Shown here one piece after another: positions 44,487 through 57,600 of a stretch of 64,000 nt of DNA. Each line of letters begins with the position of its first letter. The stretch's first letter is position 1. Under the pieces are notes generated by a model. It had not been told where the DNA came from. It saw only the letters and a list, made by a program, of their open reading frames with translations, and did no database searches. Position numbers and translations under genes: made by a program. The DNA comes from Bisporella sp. PMI_857 (Eukaryota; Ascomycota; Leotiomycetes; Helotiales; Helotiaceae). The stretch spans positions 124,001 through 188,000 of the forward strand of contig JAJSPD010000004.1 of assembly GCA_021307315.1 (NCBI GenBank). Reading direction: 5' to 3'.

Positions 44487-45695
44487 TTATTCGAATCGTC
44501 TTGGGGTGCGTCTGCGGATCGCGCGTGGTCGGAATCTCGACGCGGCGCTGATGGCAAGATCCATGGACTCGCCGGCCGTGCATTTTGTGCCAGGCGCAAC
44601 AGCCATCGCTACTGACCAGGATCCAGATGCGCACTGTTGGAACTGAGTGCCACCGATGCAGTTGAACAGTCCTTCTTGGGTGCAGGCTCCAGATTGGGCG
44701 CCGGCTCCTGAAGTGCCTGTGCCGATGGGGACGATTGGTCCAACGCCTGTAGGTGTGGCGGATGTGACGGGAGTTGCGATGACGGAGGTGGTGAAAGATG
44801 CCAGTCCGGTGCTGATGAAAACGCCGCCGCCTGGAGTGTTGGTGGCTACTGGTGCCTCTGAGGTAACTGGTGATTCGGATGTAGCTGGCGCCGCTGAGGC
44901 AGCTGGTGCTTCTGAGGTTGCTGGTGCTGCTGAGGTAACTGGTGTTTGTGTGCTAGCAGCCGGTGCTTGAGAGACAGAAGAAGCTGGAGCTGAGCCTCCA
45001 GATCCAGATCCAGTATCACCTCCAACGCCATTAACTGCAGCACACGTTCCACTGATTCCAGAGTCGCCAGTGGTAGATCCTTCAACGTCCGGTCCAGGGT
45101 TCGGGAAGACAACAATGCCGCCTTCCTGTTTACTCTTGCAGCCATTATCGAGATTGGCAACAAACATACCTGGGCGAGCTGAGAAGGCAACTGAGTCGGC
45201 CCGCTTCTCCTTAGATGCAGAGCCGATGGTGACGGAAGCACAGTTCATGTACATCTCTGGGTTGCCGATCTTGTTGAACCATGTCCAGGCAAGGACGGCA
45301 TCTCCTGATGGCGCATCAGATGGGACATTAAAAGCAAATGCTTTTCCTGACGCAGGGCAACCTCCGATGATGGACTTGATGACAGTAAAGCTAGCTCCCT
45401 TATCGTAGCTGAGGGAAATCTGGCATGAACCACCTCCGTGTTCCGCGCCGCCAGTTATCGTGAAGGTTTGAGACGATCCAGGCGCATAAGTTGCTACTGA
45501 GGCACCAGCGTCGGTGCCGAGATCTGTGAGATAGCCCTTGCAAGGGAATTGAGCTCGGCCGATAGGTGCGGTCAAGTCGTTGTCGACGGTTTTGGCGTTC
45601 TTATTGAACTTAGACCGTAGTGGTGCTGGCGATTCCATTTCCATGTGCGCCTGAGCGCCGAGGGCGAAAGCTAATAAGACTGCGAAATTCTTCAT
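44487..45695 (-). CDS. AA11-type lytic polysaccharide monooxygenase with C-terminal Cys module
   Basis: A single exon of 402 residues from the ATG at 45695. The signal peptide (1-16, ending AQA) leaves His17 at the mature N-terminus, as copper LPMOs require. The second histidine-brace residue is H86 in TGGAEHGGGSCQ, and the axial Tyr is Y149 in NPEMYMNCA, a typical AA11 motif. A Ser/Thr/Ala/Pro-rich linker (about 230-340) made of SAAPATSEAP-type repeats leads to a small module with four cysteines (ACTQEGLFNCIGGTQFQQC...KC), like the X278-type module seen after fungal AA11 domains. It would oxidise chitin or related beta-1,4 glucosamine chains outside the cell using an electron donor. The basic tail RPRAIRRRTPRR is unusual. 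Confidence 0.88.
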   Translation of the reverse strand: MKNFAVLLAFALGAQAHMEMESPAPLRSKFNKNAKTVDNDLTAPIGRAQFPCKGYLTDLGTDAGASVATYAPGSSQTFTITGGAEHGGGSCQISLSYDKGASFTVIKSIIGGCPASGKAFAFNVPSDAPSGDAVLAWTWFNKIGNPEMYMNCASVTIGSASKEKRADSVAFSARPGMFVANLDNGCKSKQEGGIVVFPNPGPDVEGSTTGDSGISGTCAAVNGVGGDTGSGSGGSAPASSVSQAPAASTQTPVTSAAPATSEAPAASAAPATSESPVTSEAPVATNTPGGGVFISTGLASFTTSVIATPVTSATPTGVGPIVPIGTGTSGAGAQSGACTQEGLFNCIGGTQFQQCASGSWSVAMAVAPGTKCTAGESMDLAISAASRFRPRAIRRRTPRRFE

Positions 45696-48383
45696 TGTGT
45701 GTTTTCTGTGATTGCGGAAACTGCCGAAAGTATTTGACAAGTGTGCAGGTTCGTTGACGAACACTGTTTGTGTGTAGGTGTGATGGTGTGAAAGTTCTGC
45801 AGGAAGCAATCACAGAAATCTACATATACAAATGGATATAAGTGGGATGGAGTAGAACGTAAAAGAATGATTCTATTGTGTCAAACAATAACAATAACAG
45901 AGATCGAGAAGGAGTGAAAATGTGCCGGCACAATGAGGAACTCTTGCTAATGTGGTTGGAGAAATGAAGAATGAATGAGCTGGAAGTTGCAAGACTTTGT
46001 ATCTTAATAAGAATCCTCGATTCCTCAGGAATCTATCCACCCCTGAGTGAAAAATCCACTTAGTTCACGCAGGTACCATTGAAAGGCACGGAGAAACCAT
46101 GTTTACCATCCCAACAATGTGATGCCAAGTTTCACGAACGCTTGTTCAAGGGACTTGGTAGGCGCTGGCACGGCATATGACCCGTACTCTGGTAGGAGCA
46201 TCAAACGTGGATATCCAGTCCACAATGAAATGATTGCACAAGAGTTCCTTGCGTGTCTCTTCCGAGGACTCAGAGATGCCCTTGATCAACGTTGTCTAGA
46301 TCTGCATCTTCCGCCTCCACGTAAGATGGAGAAACATCAAACATTTTCTGGGCGTCCGTAGCCAATGAACAGCGCTTAGAGGATGTGGCAAGTGAATGTT
46401 TCAAACATCAGTTTATGCGTTTTCATAAAAGGAGAAGTTGGAGTCGGGAGTTCAGCGGTTGTGTACCAATGATTCACTTGAAACAAACGTCTGCCCTTGC
46501 ATTGCCGCCAAAACAAGCTTTGGCCCACTTTTATTTTCAGATGCTCAGGGGCAGAAGGCAGCCTCACGATTATGCTCCGAGGAGGCGATGACAAGTCCTA
46601 ATATACTTCTCACATAGCATTATTGGTCTTGTGGCGAACGATGGCTCTCAATACTCCTTAGGCAGATTTCTAGCATATAGGTAACGAGTGTAGGTCATGG
46701 TCGGAGGGTTGCATGAAGGTCAAGTTCCAACCAACACGTACTGGAATGGCCACAATGGTCGCATCTTCCACAGGCTAATTATTGTTGTTGTGTGTTGGTA
46801 TATGATACTTCCTTGAATTGTCGTCGTCTTTGCATGGATCTAACAGGATAAAGAGCTAAAAGCTGGAGTTAGCCCTATATGCAAAATCTAGTTTCAGGCA
46901 CAAGCCACGAAGGATTCCTCACCGTGACACCTTTGCCACTTTATTCAGATCATTATGTTAGAATCATTGCTCTTCATCACATTCCCGGTCTCATTGCGGC
47001 CTTCACGCAAACATTCGGTGTCCCACCCTCATTCTTCAACTCAAGTGGTGCACCGAGAAATATAGCATACCTGGCTATATCGCGAACTCTAAGATCGCGC
47101 AGATAATAATGGCTATTAGGCATGACCGTGATAGATGTGGCAATGCCTTTGTTCCATTTCAAAGGAGAGTATGCAGCCGATGATACAATGCTGGTATGCC
47201 TAGGAGAATAGTTAAATAATGTCCTTTTCGTCGGGTTGTGATAGAGACCAATATTCGTGAAGATCAGAATGGCTGATGCCTAGGTCGCCTGAAAAGCGGA
47301 ACACAATACGCTTTATATCACGGCAGGTTTACCTTTTTGTAGCATGAGGGTAGTTTGGCATGCGAACTGAATGATAGACAGGCTAAGATATGAGAATATC
47401 GATTTAGTGAGTTTGGTACTTTAGAGTGTCCTACTTCTATCATTCTAGCTTGGCTTCGAGCATACTTCGATGTTGGATTTCTACACTAAACAATGGTAGG
47501 GCTATACTTGTTATGGTATTGGTTGTCATTCACCATTTAATCTTTATCATTTCTAGTTTTCGAGCCAAGGTTTCCAGCTCCTAGAAGAAACTCATCGATG
47601 TTTCGCAGCCTTTAGCTCAGCAGAAGGATGGCGTGTTAGATGGTGTTAATTGGTGAATGGCAAGTAAATACTGGAGAATTTGGATTGACAATAGGCCACC
47701 CAGTATGCATAGCAAATATTCACAAGAAAATATTACGACGGATGAAGGTGAATGTGGTTCACGTGAGGATGAGTCAATATGATGAATACTTTATCTGGTA
47801 AGAGTTGGATTGAGGAGAGTTTCATTCTCTGCGTCATACTCTAAAGGAGGTCTTGAAAACTGATATTATATTTCGGCCGCACGAGCTAATAATTCACAAG
47901 TTCCTTCCAAATGCATTTTTAGCCTTTTATCCTGACATAGGCGCTTCTTTGTTGGACCTTAAGTCATCTCGGCTCATCAGATACACAAATACTAAGCTAG
48001 ATCGTTACTTTAATTCTAATTATTATTTTTGCAATAAATATTCAATGAGTAATCCATTGAAATAATATTCTGATATCGAGAAGCGGGAGCCGGATATTCT
48101 TGCTGCATGAAAAGGTAAGGTGGTGACTCCAAACTTGAGTCATCAACAAGCGAGGCGGCCAACTCGGCTTGGGATGTTGGCCACCAGACCGATGACAAGA
48201 TATTTAAGTTTATAGAAAGATCGGTCACCCCTCATAGTAGTCACCTTCTCGCGGAGTGCCTCCAACTGACATTATCATAAGGCAACTACCTCAACACCGA
48301 CCTCAACATTTTTCCTCCGCTGTAATCGGCCTTTATTGCTCGGACTACCCCAGTAATCCCACTCAAGACACTGCAATAGCGCC
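45696..48383 (+). other. Gene-free intergenic region
   Basis: 2.7 kb. Only short frames without domains (46119-46361, 46376-46594, 46879-47106). The first few hundred bases act as the LPMO promoter. Confidence 0.55.
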
Positions 48384-51343
48384 ATGGCGTCGAGCGCATC
48401 CACCAGCTCAACCTCCACATCCACATCACGAACCCCAACAGGTAACTATCTCTCACCGACTCCTCATCCATTACGCCATATGCATTGCAATCTATCTAAG
48501 GTTGCACTGCATAATGGCTGGATCATATGCTCGCTTGAGCCTTGACTTATGCGTTGGCAGACACAAACCATTCCAAACTTCCAGCTTTCAGGGTTTGTCG
48601 ATATTTTGAAAGAGGTATAACATTTTCTTCTTAACTCTGATTTTTTTCATTGGAGAGCGTTAACTTTCCACCTGGGCGCATGATGTATGCAACGTAGTCA
48701 GTGTTGTGCATCAGTGGGTGGATCCCGTGATTTGCGCACAACCTGCGTGTTGGCTTTGTGTCAAAGCTTCGATGTAGTTGCATATCGCGCTTGTTTGTGT
48801 GGCTCTTGTCATGAGCCAGAGCATGTTTGACAGGAGGCAACTTGCGTAACCTAAAGTTACACACGTGATTGGTCGAGGCATCTCGAGGATGGAGCCGTCA
48901 TACAATGTCAGAGGCTGATTAGGTCAACAGGTTCTTGTCGGGCTGGTAGTGAATGTCCGTACTTGCATCAGGAAGGACAGCTCCCCGATGCTCCGGTAGT
49001 GCCGATGGAGAGAGGGGTCAGAGGAGAAATGACCGGGAGTTCTGCAACGGGAGCGAGTAGGACTGGTGAATATGGGATGGTCCAAGACCGACAACAGGCT
49101 GTCACTAAGCCAGCTACATCACGTGTTGTCTCAAAACCTGTACCAATTACACAAGCTCAAAACCCTCGAGAGTACCAATTAGGCCAGATTCGACGGAGAT
49201 ATTCGCCGAAGGAGACAGTGCAAAATGGTGGAACTCAGCTCAAGTTCAGCCTCACGCCATCTGACCCAAACTTCCCTTTTGAGATATCTGCGCTGGAGTG
49301 TCTGCTCAATGTTCCAAAGGACTACCCTCTATCGCGACCCTCACTCAAAGTCGGGAATCAAGATATTCCTCGAGGGTTTTCCATCAATGTCGAAGACGGG
49401 TTCGACAAGCTTACTCAGGACCCGAAGTATTCTCGTACCACCCTTTTGGAGTTTATGAAACTACTTGATAAGAACTTGGAGACTTTCTTATCAGCACCTA
49501 AGGCAGAGACGGTAAAGTTGGTCCTGAACAGAGACATTCGGCACTTGTCATCAGCTCCTTCGAAGGCACTGAATATAGTTGCTTCAAGCTCAAAAGATGA
49601 AACCGTGACAAATACGGTAACTTCCAACGCTACATCTTCTGCACCTGTCCTGAGTTTCACGGTACAGGAAAAGGCAGAAGCTGCAAAGAGGCGTGAATCT
49701 GAGGTCAGACAATTAGAGGCTCGTATGGGAAGGTTGCCGCTTTACAAAAAGGCATCAGATGGCATTGCTTATACCATACCCATACTTCCAAGACGACAAG
49801 CAGATCTACCAGCTGGAATCAAAGCCGTAAAGTCAATACAGCTGTTTGTTCCATTGCTTTACCCTCTTCATCAATGTCGAATTCAACTAGAAGGCGTCGA
49901 CGGAGATCAATCAACACCTGTCGAAAAAGGGTTCGAACAGAAAGCAAAGGAGCAGACAGGGCTGAATCTAATGGGTCATATCAACTACCTTGCGCAAAAC
50001 ATGCATAACCTTGCTAAGACCGTTATTGAATCAGAAAAAAAGCATGTGGCTGTAACTCCTCCAGCGCCTCTAGAAGATGTCACTTCCCAGATGGGGTCGG
50101 GTATTCAACCCGAAGGTCAGCGGGATCCGGAACGAAGTCACATCCAGTACATTGTAAGGCCAGCTGAATGGACGATTGTGAATACCGGTGATGTTGAAAC
50201 GGACTCAGACGATGTGTATTCTTATGATACAGAAGACGAATCAGAAGATGGCGAAGGCGAAGCTAGCGTCACGGATCAGGATCAGCCTTCTCAAGTACCT
50301 ACATCAACACAAGAGAAAGGTACCGCCATATCTTTCCCTTTCATGGAGCTTTATGGCATCGAGCTACTGGAGATCGCGAGTCTCAATATTGCGGTCAAAT
50401 GTGAGAGATGCAAAGACGCTACTGAAATAAAGGGTCTCAAGAATGGAGTGGCTAAGTCAGAGAGCTGCAAAAAATGCGCAGCAAATTTCAGCATCGGTTT
50501 TAGACGAGATTTTGTACATGCCAATGCTACTCGGGCTGGGTTTTTGGACCTTGAAGGCTGCTTTGTGCACGACATGCTTCCCAGGTAATTTTAGATTGAC
50601 TCGCTTAAGCCCCTATACTAATATTCGGTAGCTCTTTTGTACCAACTTGTTCTCAGTGTTCTACGTCATATCCATTACCAGGTATCATATCTGTTCAAGG
50701 TGAAAACACTAGCAATGTTTGCAGAGAGTGTCACCAGAAGTTTAGCTTCAAGATTCCTTCTGTCAAGTTCCTTCGAATCACTTCATCCCACCTACCTCCA
50801 TCTTCCGGTCCACGCCGCAAGAAGGAATCATTGGGCATAATTCCTGGCACAGAGCTACCACGTCGTGGACGCTGCGGCCATTACGCAAAGGTAATGTGTG
50901 TTTCTAGTTAAGTTTGCTCCCTTGAGACCGTCATACGAAGTCGCAGAGGGGTAGTCCCACAACAGCGGACATTAATGCTTCTTGGAAATCTCCGAATGTC
51001 AATACACCCACATACTCCGAGCACCAATCCGCTAACCTGACACTCCCAGAGCTATCGCTGGTTCCGATTCAGCTGCTGCCAAAAGGTATACCCATGTGAC
51101 AAATGCCACGACGAAGCGGAAGAGCATCCAAACGAATGGGCTAACCGCATGATCTGCGGCTGGTGCAGTAGGGAGGGGAATTATCGACCCGAAGACTGTG
51201 GGAGCTGCCGCGGCGTCCTGATCGGGAAGAAATCGACAGGAGGGTTCTGGGAGGGCGGCAAGGGCACCAGAGACAAGGTCAAGATGAGCAGGAAGGACAA
51301 GCGAAAATTCAGACGACCTGGCGCTGCGAATCGAGCACTCTGA
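48384..51343 (+). CDS. CCCH and CHY zinc-finger protein with RWD-like region
   Basis: Five exons, 48384-48441, 48585-48614, 48931-50584, 50632-50890 and 51050-51343, give 764 residues. Exon 2 is a 30-nt microexon. It completes a CCCH finger, C24-x7-C32-x5-C38-x3-H42 (VCRYFERGSCRAGSECPYLH), which supports the model. Residues about 85-190 (LKFSLTPSDPNFPFEISALE, PKDYPLSRPSLKV) look RWD-like. A coiled coil and an acidic stretch follow. Near 520-560 and again in exon 4 are zinc-ribbon cysteine pairs (CERC, CKKC, CSQC, CREC). The last exon carries the CHY finger: CGHYAKSYRWFRF, CCQKVYPCDKCHDEAEEH, MICGWCSREGNY. CHY-domain proteins include ubiquitin ligases and mitochondrial import factors. The exact role here is unknown. 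Confidence 0.88.
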
Positions 51344-52567
51344 AGGAGAAAGAGAAGAGAAGCAGGTTTGTGCTTGGAGAGGTGCTGCTGCTGCTGCAAG
51401 CGTGAGGGAGCATGCGGGGTCTTGACGAGCTTAATGGGGAACTATCCGATCATGGATGGTTGCGCCAGAAGCTGTACCTGAGAGAGCTGTCTGCTCTGCG
51501 ACCAGCGGGTGGTCTTTGCACGCGCGGGGACGCATCCCAAGGGAATAAATAAATGAAAAAGAAATGTATGAATGTAGGAATGTAGGAATAACTGCAATGC
51601 AATGCAAAGCGGATACCTTTGGAGAAACGCAAAGCAGATCGAGATCCTGGGGTACTGCGCGCCGCGGTCAATTACATTCCGGCTTACAAGAAAGGCACCT
51701 AGATCGTCCAGTTCTTGTGAGGGATATCGAAGATCCAAAAATTCCCCATGTCCCAAAAATAAGAAATAAAAACACATGCCCATTTCTCGCGACGGTTACC
51801 AAATTTTCGATACTTGGCATCACCCCAATCCCATATATACGCTTCCCACCTACGCCTTCTCTCCCCCCATCACCAGTCCGTATCCCGCAGGTACAGCATG
51901 GCCCAGTCAAACCTCATCTCGCATGTCCGTCCGCATCAGGCCCATCGTAATCTGGGCCAAACAGAAAGGTGCGATATATCCCCATCCGATCGCCTCTCGC
52001 GGTCTCCTCCCTAATGGTCATTTCCTCATTTTGCTCATCCCTCGCTTTTCATTACAATCTCCCCCCCTCACTTGCGAGCCTAACGCATGATATCCTCCCC
52101 GTCTCCATCCATTACCCATTTTATCCTCCGCGGGGGCGTACCGTCTCTCCTTTCCCCGAGCCCAACCAAAAAAAAAACCCGGAACTCAGCAACACCAGAC
52201 ACGCTCATCCCCCCCCCCATCTTGAACATGCAGGTAACCCTTTTCTCAGCCTTGGCCTCTTCTCCGAATCGGGGACAATCCCGCGGTCTGGGCCGGTCAG
52301 TCAGTCTGACTGCGGTAGGGCGCTGGTCACTTCTCATGATCTGTGTAACCTACAAGCCCTTGCATACCCCCCCTCCCCTAACCGATTGCGCTCGCGGGGC
52401 AAATCGCGTGGCTCTCCAACGTTTGCGGAAAGTTGGTATCTGCTGCTGCTGCTGCGCTTACATGCAGCACGTAGCAATTGCGTAGGCGGGAGCAATCCCG
52501 GATATTGGATTCTTTTTGGCCGGAGGAGGTGGGGGGGAGGGAAATAGGGTTTTCCATCCCTCCTCTA

Positions 52568-52586
52568 TCTCTCTCTCTCTCTCTCT
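52568..52586 (+). repeat. (CT)n microsatellite
   Basis: About nine CT units (TCTCT... run) in the gene-poor region. Confidence 0.9.
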
Positions 52587-53242
52587 GCCTGTCTGTCTCC
52601 CGTTTCCCAGATGGGGATGGTATGTAGGCAGGTAGGTAGGGGATCACGGCTCTCTTACGGCGAGAGGAAAGCGGAAGGGGAAAGATGAGAGATCACCCGC
52701 ATTTTACCCCTCGCCGAGAAAAAAAAAAAAGAGAAGGAAAAGACAAAAAAGGGGGATTTGAAAATGAGGATTCTTTTTTTTTTTTTGTTTATCCGTATAC
52801 CCGGATACCACATTACACCGCGACCTTTTTTCAACCGCACGGCGCGAGCCCCGTTGCATTCGGGATGCGTGAGCGGTACGGGACGGTATGCTATGGTAAG
52901 GTGAGGCACGGGAACAAAACGACAAGAAAATAAGAACAAGGAAGGCGTACCGGCTTGCTTTCTTCGGTCATTTTTTTTTAACAAAATTAAATTTCAATAT
53001 AAACTTTCTCGGCTTTTGAACTTACTGGATATTGAGGGGAAAGCTAAAGCAAAAGCAAAATAAAATAAAATAAACCGGAATGAATAAAAATGAAATTGAG
53101 GTTACGTATTTTTGCTTTTCGGGAAGTTTGTAGGAAACGGGATGTGTATGGGAGGGACGGGATCTCGTAGTGGGTGTGTAACGGGTTCGGGCCGTTGCCT
53201 GCTTGAAATGAACGGGCTTGTGTTTCGCGCGCTCTTCTCGTG

Positions 53243-53262
53243 CTCTCTCTCTCTCTCTCTCT
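53243..53262 (+). repeat. (CT)10 microsatellite
   Basis: Ten uninterrupted CT units, 29 bp before the pentanucleotide array. Confidence 0.92.
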
Positions 53263-53290
53263 CACTTAGAAACACGGCATACCATACCCG

Positions 53291-53395
53291 TCACATCACA
53301 TCACATCACACAGTTCAGCACAGCACAGCACAGCACAGCACAGCACAGCACACAGAGCACACACCGCACACCACACCACACCACACTGCACCACA
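53291..53395 (+). repeat. Composite pentanucleotide array (TCACA, CAGCA, CCACA)
   Basis: Four TCACA units (53291-53310), seven CAGCA units (53316-53350), and a degenerate part ending in CCACA units (53371-53395). The 5-bp phase is kept for about 105 bp, so the blocks look like variants of one ancestral unit. Confidence 0.9.
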
Positions 53396-54637
53396 TCGCG
53401 TCACTTGATATGCGCCGCATTTTGCTTATCAGATGGGGTGTGTGTCCTGACAATCTTTTTTGATTGTGTTACTTAACAACAATCCCATTTCATGCTTTCT
53501 ACCAGTTCTATCAATATTCTTTTGACATCCAGGATTATCTTGGGGGGCGTGTTATGGTAGATATTAAGGGCGGGGGGAGAAAGAGGAGGAAAGTTACATT
53601 CGCACCTTTTTTTTGTGTTTGCTGTGCCTTCGTCTTCCTTCGCGTTGCTCCTCTCATGATAGGTACCTCCATCCCGCGAACGCGACGACAGCTCGTGATT
53701 TTCCTACCGATATCCCACGTTGATACAATTAAGTTCCCTCCCTTCCTCCCGTGCCCGGTTGCCCCCGCCCCCCCAAAAAAAACTCAACCAAAAAAACGTG
53801 GTATTATCTGGGTTGTTGCTTGGTTGTGTTTCATCTGGGAAGAGAAGAAATGAACAATCCATGGGGATACGCAATAATGATAATGATAATACTGGGATAA
53901 CAATAGAAATAAAGGTAAATAATAACGATACAGCACCAGGTCCAGCTTTATTGCGGTCCCTGGTCCTGGACAGGTTTCTATCCCAAGAAAGCAACCCACG
54001 CGAAAACAAAAGAAGGATATATATATGCATACATGGTAGTACTGTACCTACCTAACCAGCATTGCTGGGTTTACGTTGTGCCTTTTCCCTATAACCAGCA
54101 TTCAAAGAACTGACTTTCCTAGGGTGTAAATCCCACGGTTTTGGTCCTTTTGTCTCAGAGGAGCCCTGTAGGCACCAGGTGTTTGATTTCCAGGTCCCCC
54201 CTCCCCTTATGTTCTACAGTGCTACAACATAAGTGTTACCTCCCTCTTTCGGGCCATGTTATTCTAGGGGAGGCGTGTGCAAGAGAAAGACAAAACATCG
54301 ATTGGTCTTGTTTTATGCCCAAGTGATACAGACAGCGTGGCCGGGAAGGTAAGAACCCAACTTCCGGAATTCTGCTGATCGTCGTCTTGCATGTTTCCTG
54401 TATTCTCCTGGGTTTTTAATCTCATATGATGTTCTTTTTAGACTATCCTTTTGAGACATACATGGAGGAGAGAGAGAGAAAGAGTGGGAGAGTGGAGAGA
54501 GTCAGGAGGAGGAAGGAGGATGAGGGATGCAACGCTTCCAACGGCGGTAGGCGATGCTGGAGTTTGTGCCAAGCTAAGCATATCCTCAGAATGGCGACAT
54601 GTTGCTTGAATGAGAGGGTGATGCCCCACATGTGTGT

Positions 54638-54649
54638 GGGGGGGGGGGG
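54638..54649 (+). repeat. Twelve-G homopolymer
   Basis: A run of 12 G directly after a TG repeat. A nine-G run also occurs near 55049. Confidence 0.9.
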
Positions 54650-57600
54650 AAGGAGGGTGATGGTTACTTGTTGCCTCTACTTTACAATACAGTACTATAC
54701 TGAGAGACTGGTTTGTAAACTTGGTAAACAGAGTTTAGAGGCGTGCGCGTGTGGGTGTGTATGTGTGGCCCGAGGGCCAGGAACTGGTCATCTCCCCCAT
54801 GATGCTTGAATTAATCGGTTTGATGATCCTCGCTGTTGTTCCATTGCGGCTTGTTGTGGTGTGCGAGAGGGAGATTCCGGGAATCTGGGAATCAGAGATG
54901 AGGGGAACTCGGGGACCGAGGATGAGGACGAACCGTCTCTTTTAGGTAATTAAGAGGGCGAGGGGATTTTGCACATAACTGTACAAAAGATAACGGGAAG
55001 GGAACGTAACATGGATCAAGGAGGACGGATCATGGTGACGGTTTCTTTGGGGGGGGGAAGGTACCAAGTATTCGTCACATGGAAATTGATTTCCGGAGTA
55101 GCCCTTAGTTCGTCCCGTCACGGCGGGATATCTACACATTTGCAAAAATGCCCATGGTTACTCCGGGGTTTATCCCATTGTGGTCAAATGGGTTGGTTTA
55201 ATTATTGACAAGATGTGAAAATAATAGCCTTTTATTTTATTTTTTACTCCTGCCTCCAAATCTACGCCACGGACATACTTTCTTGGAGTGGAAAGTAGAT
55301 TAAAAAAACAACAGCAACAACAACGGTTATTTGGGTCCCACTATGCTTTCATGTCAAACCAGACTTCTGGAACCGAGCGAGGCTGAAATGAAGTCATGGC
55401 ATGTGACCGGCTAACCGACTGGCCCGCCGGCGACAACGGAGCCAGTTTTTCCGCTGATTTTCACCAGCCAAGGCATTTGCGACCCACGAATCTCGCTGCC
55501 AAATATCCCGTGTCTAGAAGCCCCCCCCACCCACTAAGCCCAAAGACAGAAATTAAACTCTCAATTTTATCAATTAGAAAAGAGCCTTCTCGTCTGCACC
55601 GTTATGGAAGAACCACGAGGCAGTGGTAGATCCGGGACAATGGAAGGGGAAAGGGAAGAAACTGGGGGATTGACATACAGGATAGGTCAGCTGTGCGGGA
55701 TTGGGATTGATGATGCCAATTTTTCATCAGGTCAGATGGGGGTTGGTGGTGGATTAGAGGTAGAGTACAAACTACAGTGCTTCCGATAGGATCTTCGGCT
55801 CCTCTCTCTCTCTTCACTTCTCTTTTACTGTAATCCTTAACCGGCCCGGAAACCGCGAGTCAAAAGTTCCGGGGGGGGGTTCAGGTCAGATCTCGTGACA
55901 GGCGGGCCAGTTACTGTTGCCGTTGCTACGTACTCTTCTTCCCCTTCCATGTGATTTTCCCCTCTTCCTGCCCACCCAGCATTTTCGCCCTATCAAGCAA
56001 GCCGAGGATCAAAGGGAAGAAAATCATAGCGCCAATGATTCGATGAAGGAACCTGACACATTTGGGAATATTTTCATTGGTTGTTGCACGTCCTAACAAG
56101 GGATCCATGTGGCCAGGCGTAGGAAGAAATGATTCTTTTTACCTAAAGCGTCCCCTCCATCGCGAGGAACCAGAGTTAATATTTTTTTTACCACGATTCT
56201 GATCGCGGGCTGGTGGGTGCACAGTTCCAGATGGGAGGGGGGGTGATACCACGTTTCCAGCAATCGGTCCGGGACACCACCCACACACACCAAACACCAA
56301 ATTCTGACTGGCACACCAAGAAAACAAGACTCATGCACCGAAGCACGCTAGAACACCGCCGTCTGGGTGGGGGGTGTCGGTTAAACCCGGTTAATTATAC
56401 TATGCAACAATTAAAATCACTTAACTGGCATTTGGCTTGGCCCCTCCCCTCTCCCCCTACCCCACCACGCCACCAAAACACACCCACCCTTTTGCCTCCT
56501 GTACCACCCAACCTCGTGTCTCGTGGATCTCCTGGTCCAGTCGTGAGTCTGGATGTGCTGCAGTTTCTGCTGTACCTGCATTAGACTGAGGCTCTGTGCC
56601 CCCTTTGCCACGAGTGTGCTCGACTCATGTGTATTCAATTCTGTAACACCACCGTCGTGACTTTAACCGGCTTATTTTAGATTATTTTCAGCTGCGAACC
56701 TGTTCCTTATTTAACATGCATTCTTCTGCCGAAAAAAAAGATGCAACGACACCTGGTGGACCTTGGTGGCCACGTTTCGGGTCACAGTCGAGCTTCCCCG
56801 GTGCCAGGGACATTACTAGCCTTCTCCTTTGAGATCCAATTGGGGACCAAATCATAATAAAATGAGCAACGCCTCATTTCCGTTCTACATGGCATAATTA
56901 ACAATGATTCCTACGCCTTGGGTCATTAATCGCCCTGATCGACCAGGATAATTGCTCTGTCGGAAACTGGGGAAGGTGCATGCTGAAAAGATAAGAGATA
57001 ATCTCTCCGTGGAATTTCAACGGGTGCCATCGTACGACCAGACGGGGCCCGGGCAACGGCCTAGGGTTGTCTCGAACCTGGAAATGAAGGCTTCTAGAAG
57101 GGGAAGCTGGCGTCTCCCAAACATAGATCTTTGGAACCGGCGTCCTGGTACCATTTAGGGTACGCGGTTTCCAAGTGTTTGGAGTGTGTTTTCGTCTGGC
57201 GAAGGACGAGGCTCATGTCTCCAGAAGCTATTGACACCTCAGAACTGGCATTGCGAGCATCAAAATGCTAGAAAAGCAATCTTCAATTCTCCCAAAGCGT
57301 TTTGACATTCCACATTGGGTACCAATGGCTACAGCCGCACAACTTGCCCACAGTACTTAACAACGTCTGCTATCAATACAGAAACAGACCTGATCTTCAA
57401 GCCATTGTGATTCACCCTGTAACCATCGCGCTCCGGGTGGTCTTCCGGAGGATGAAAAAGAACCAAGTAGGCACGTTTTCAACAAGGGTTTCAGCTACAG
57501 GGCAAGTGGTCTGATTGGACGGGAGCAGCTGAAGCCATGGGCCGGAACGTTCCCGAGCAGGCGAGCTACGCTAAACTTGGGACGAGATGAGACAAACACG

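Noticed and set aside
51969..52547. 192-codon plus-strand frame
   Set aside because: Low-complexity GC-rich sequence with similar-length frames in other phases, and proline/serine runs from C-rich DNA.
53291..53395. CRISPR-like or telomere-like array
   Set aside because: The units are 5 bp with no spacers. This is a simple-sequence repeat in a eukaryotic genome.
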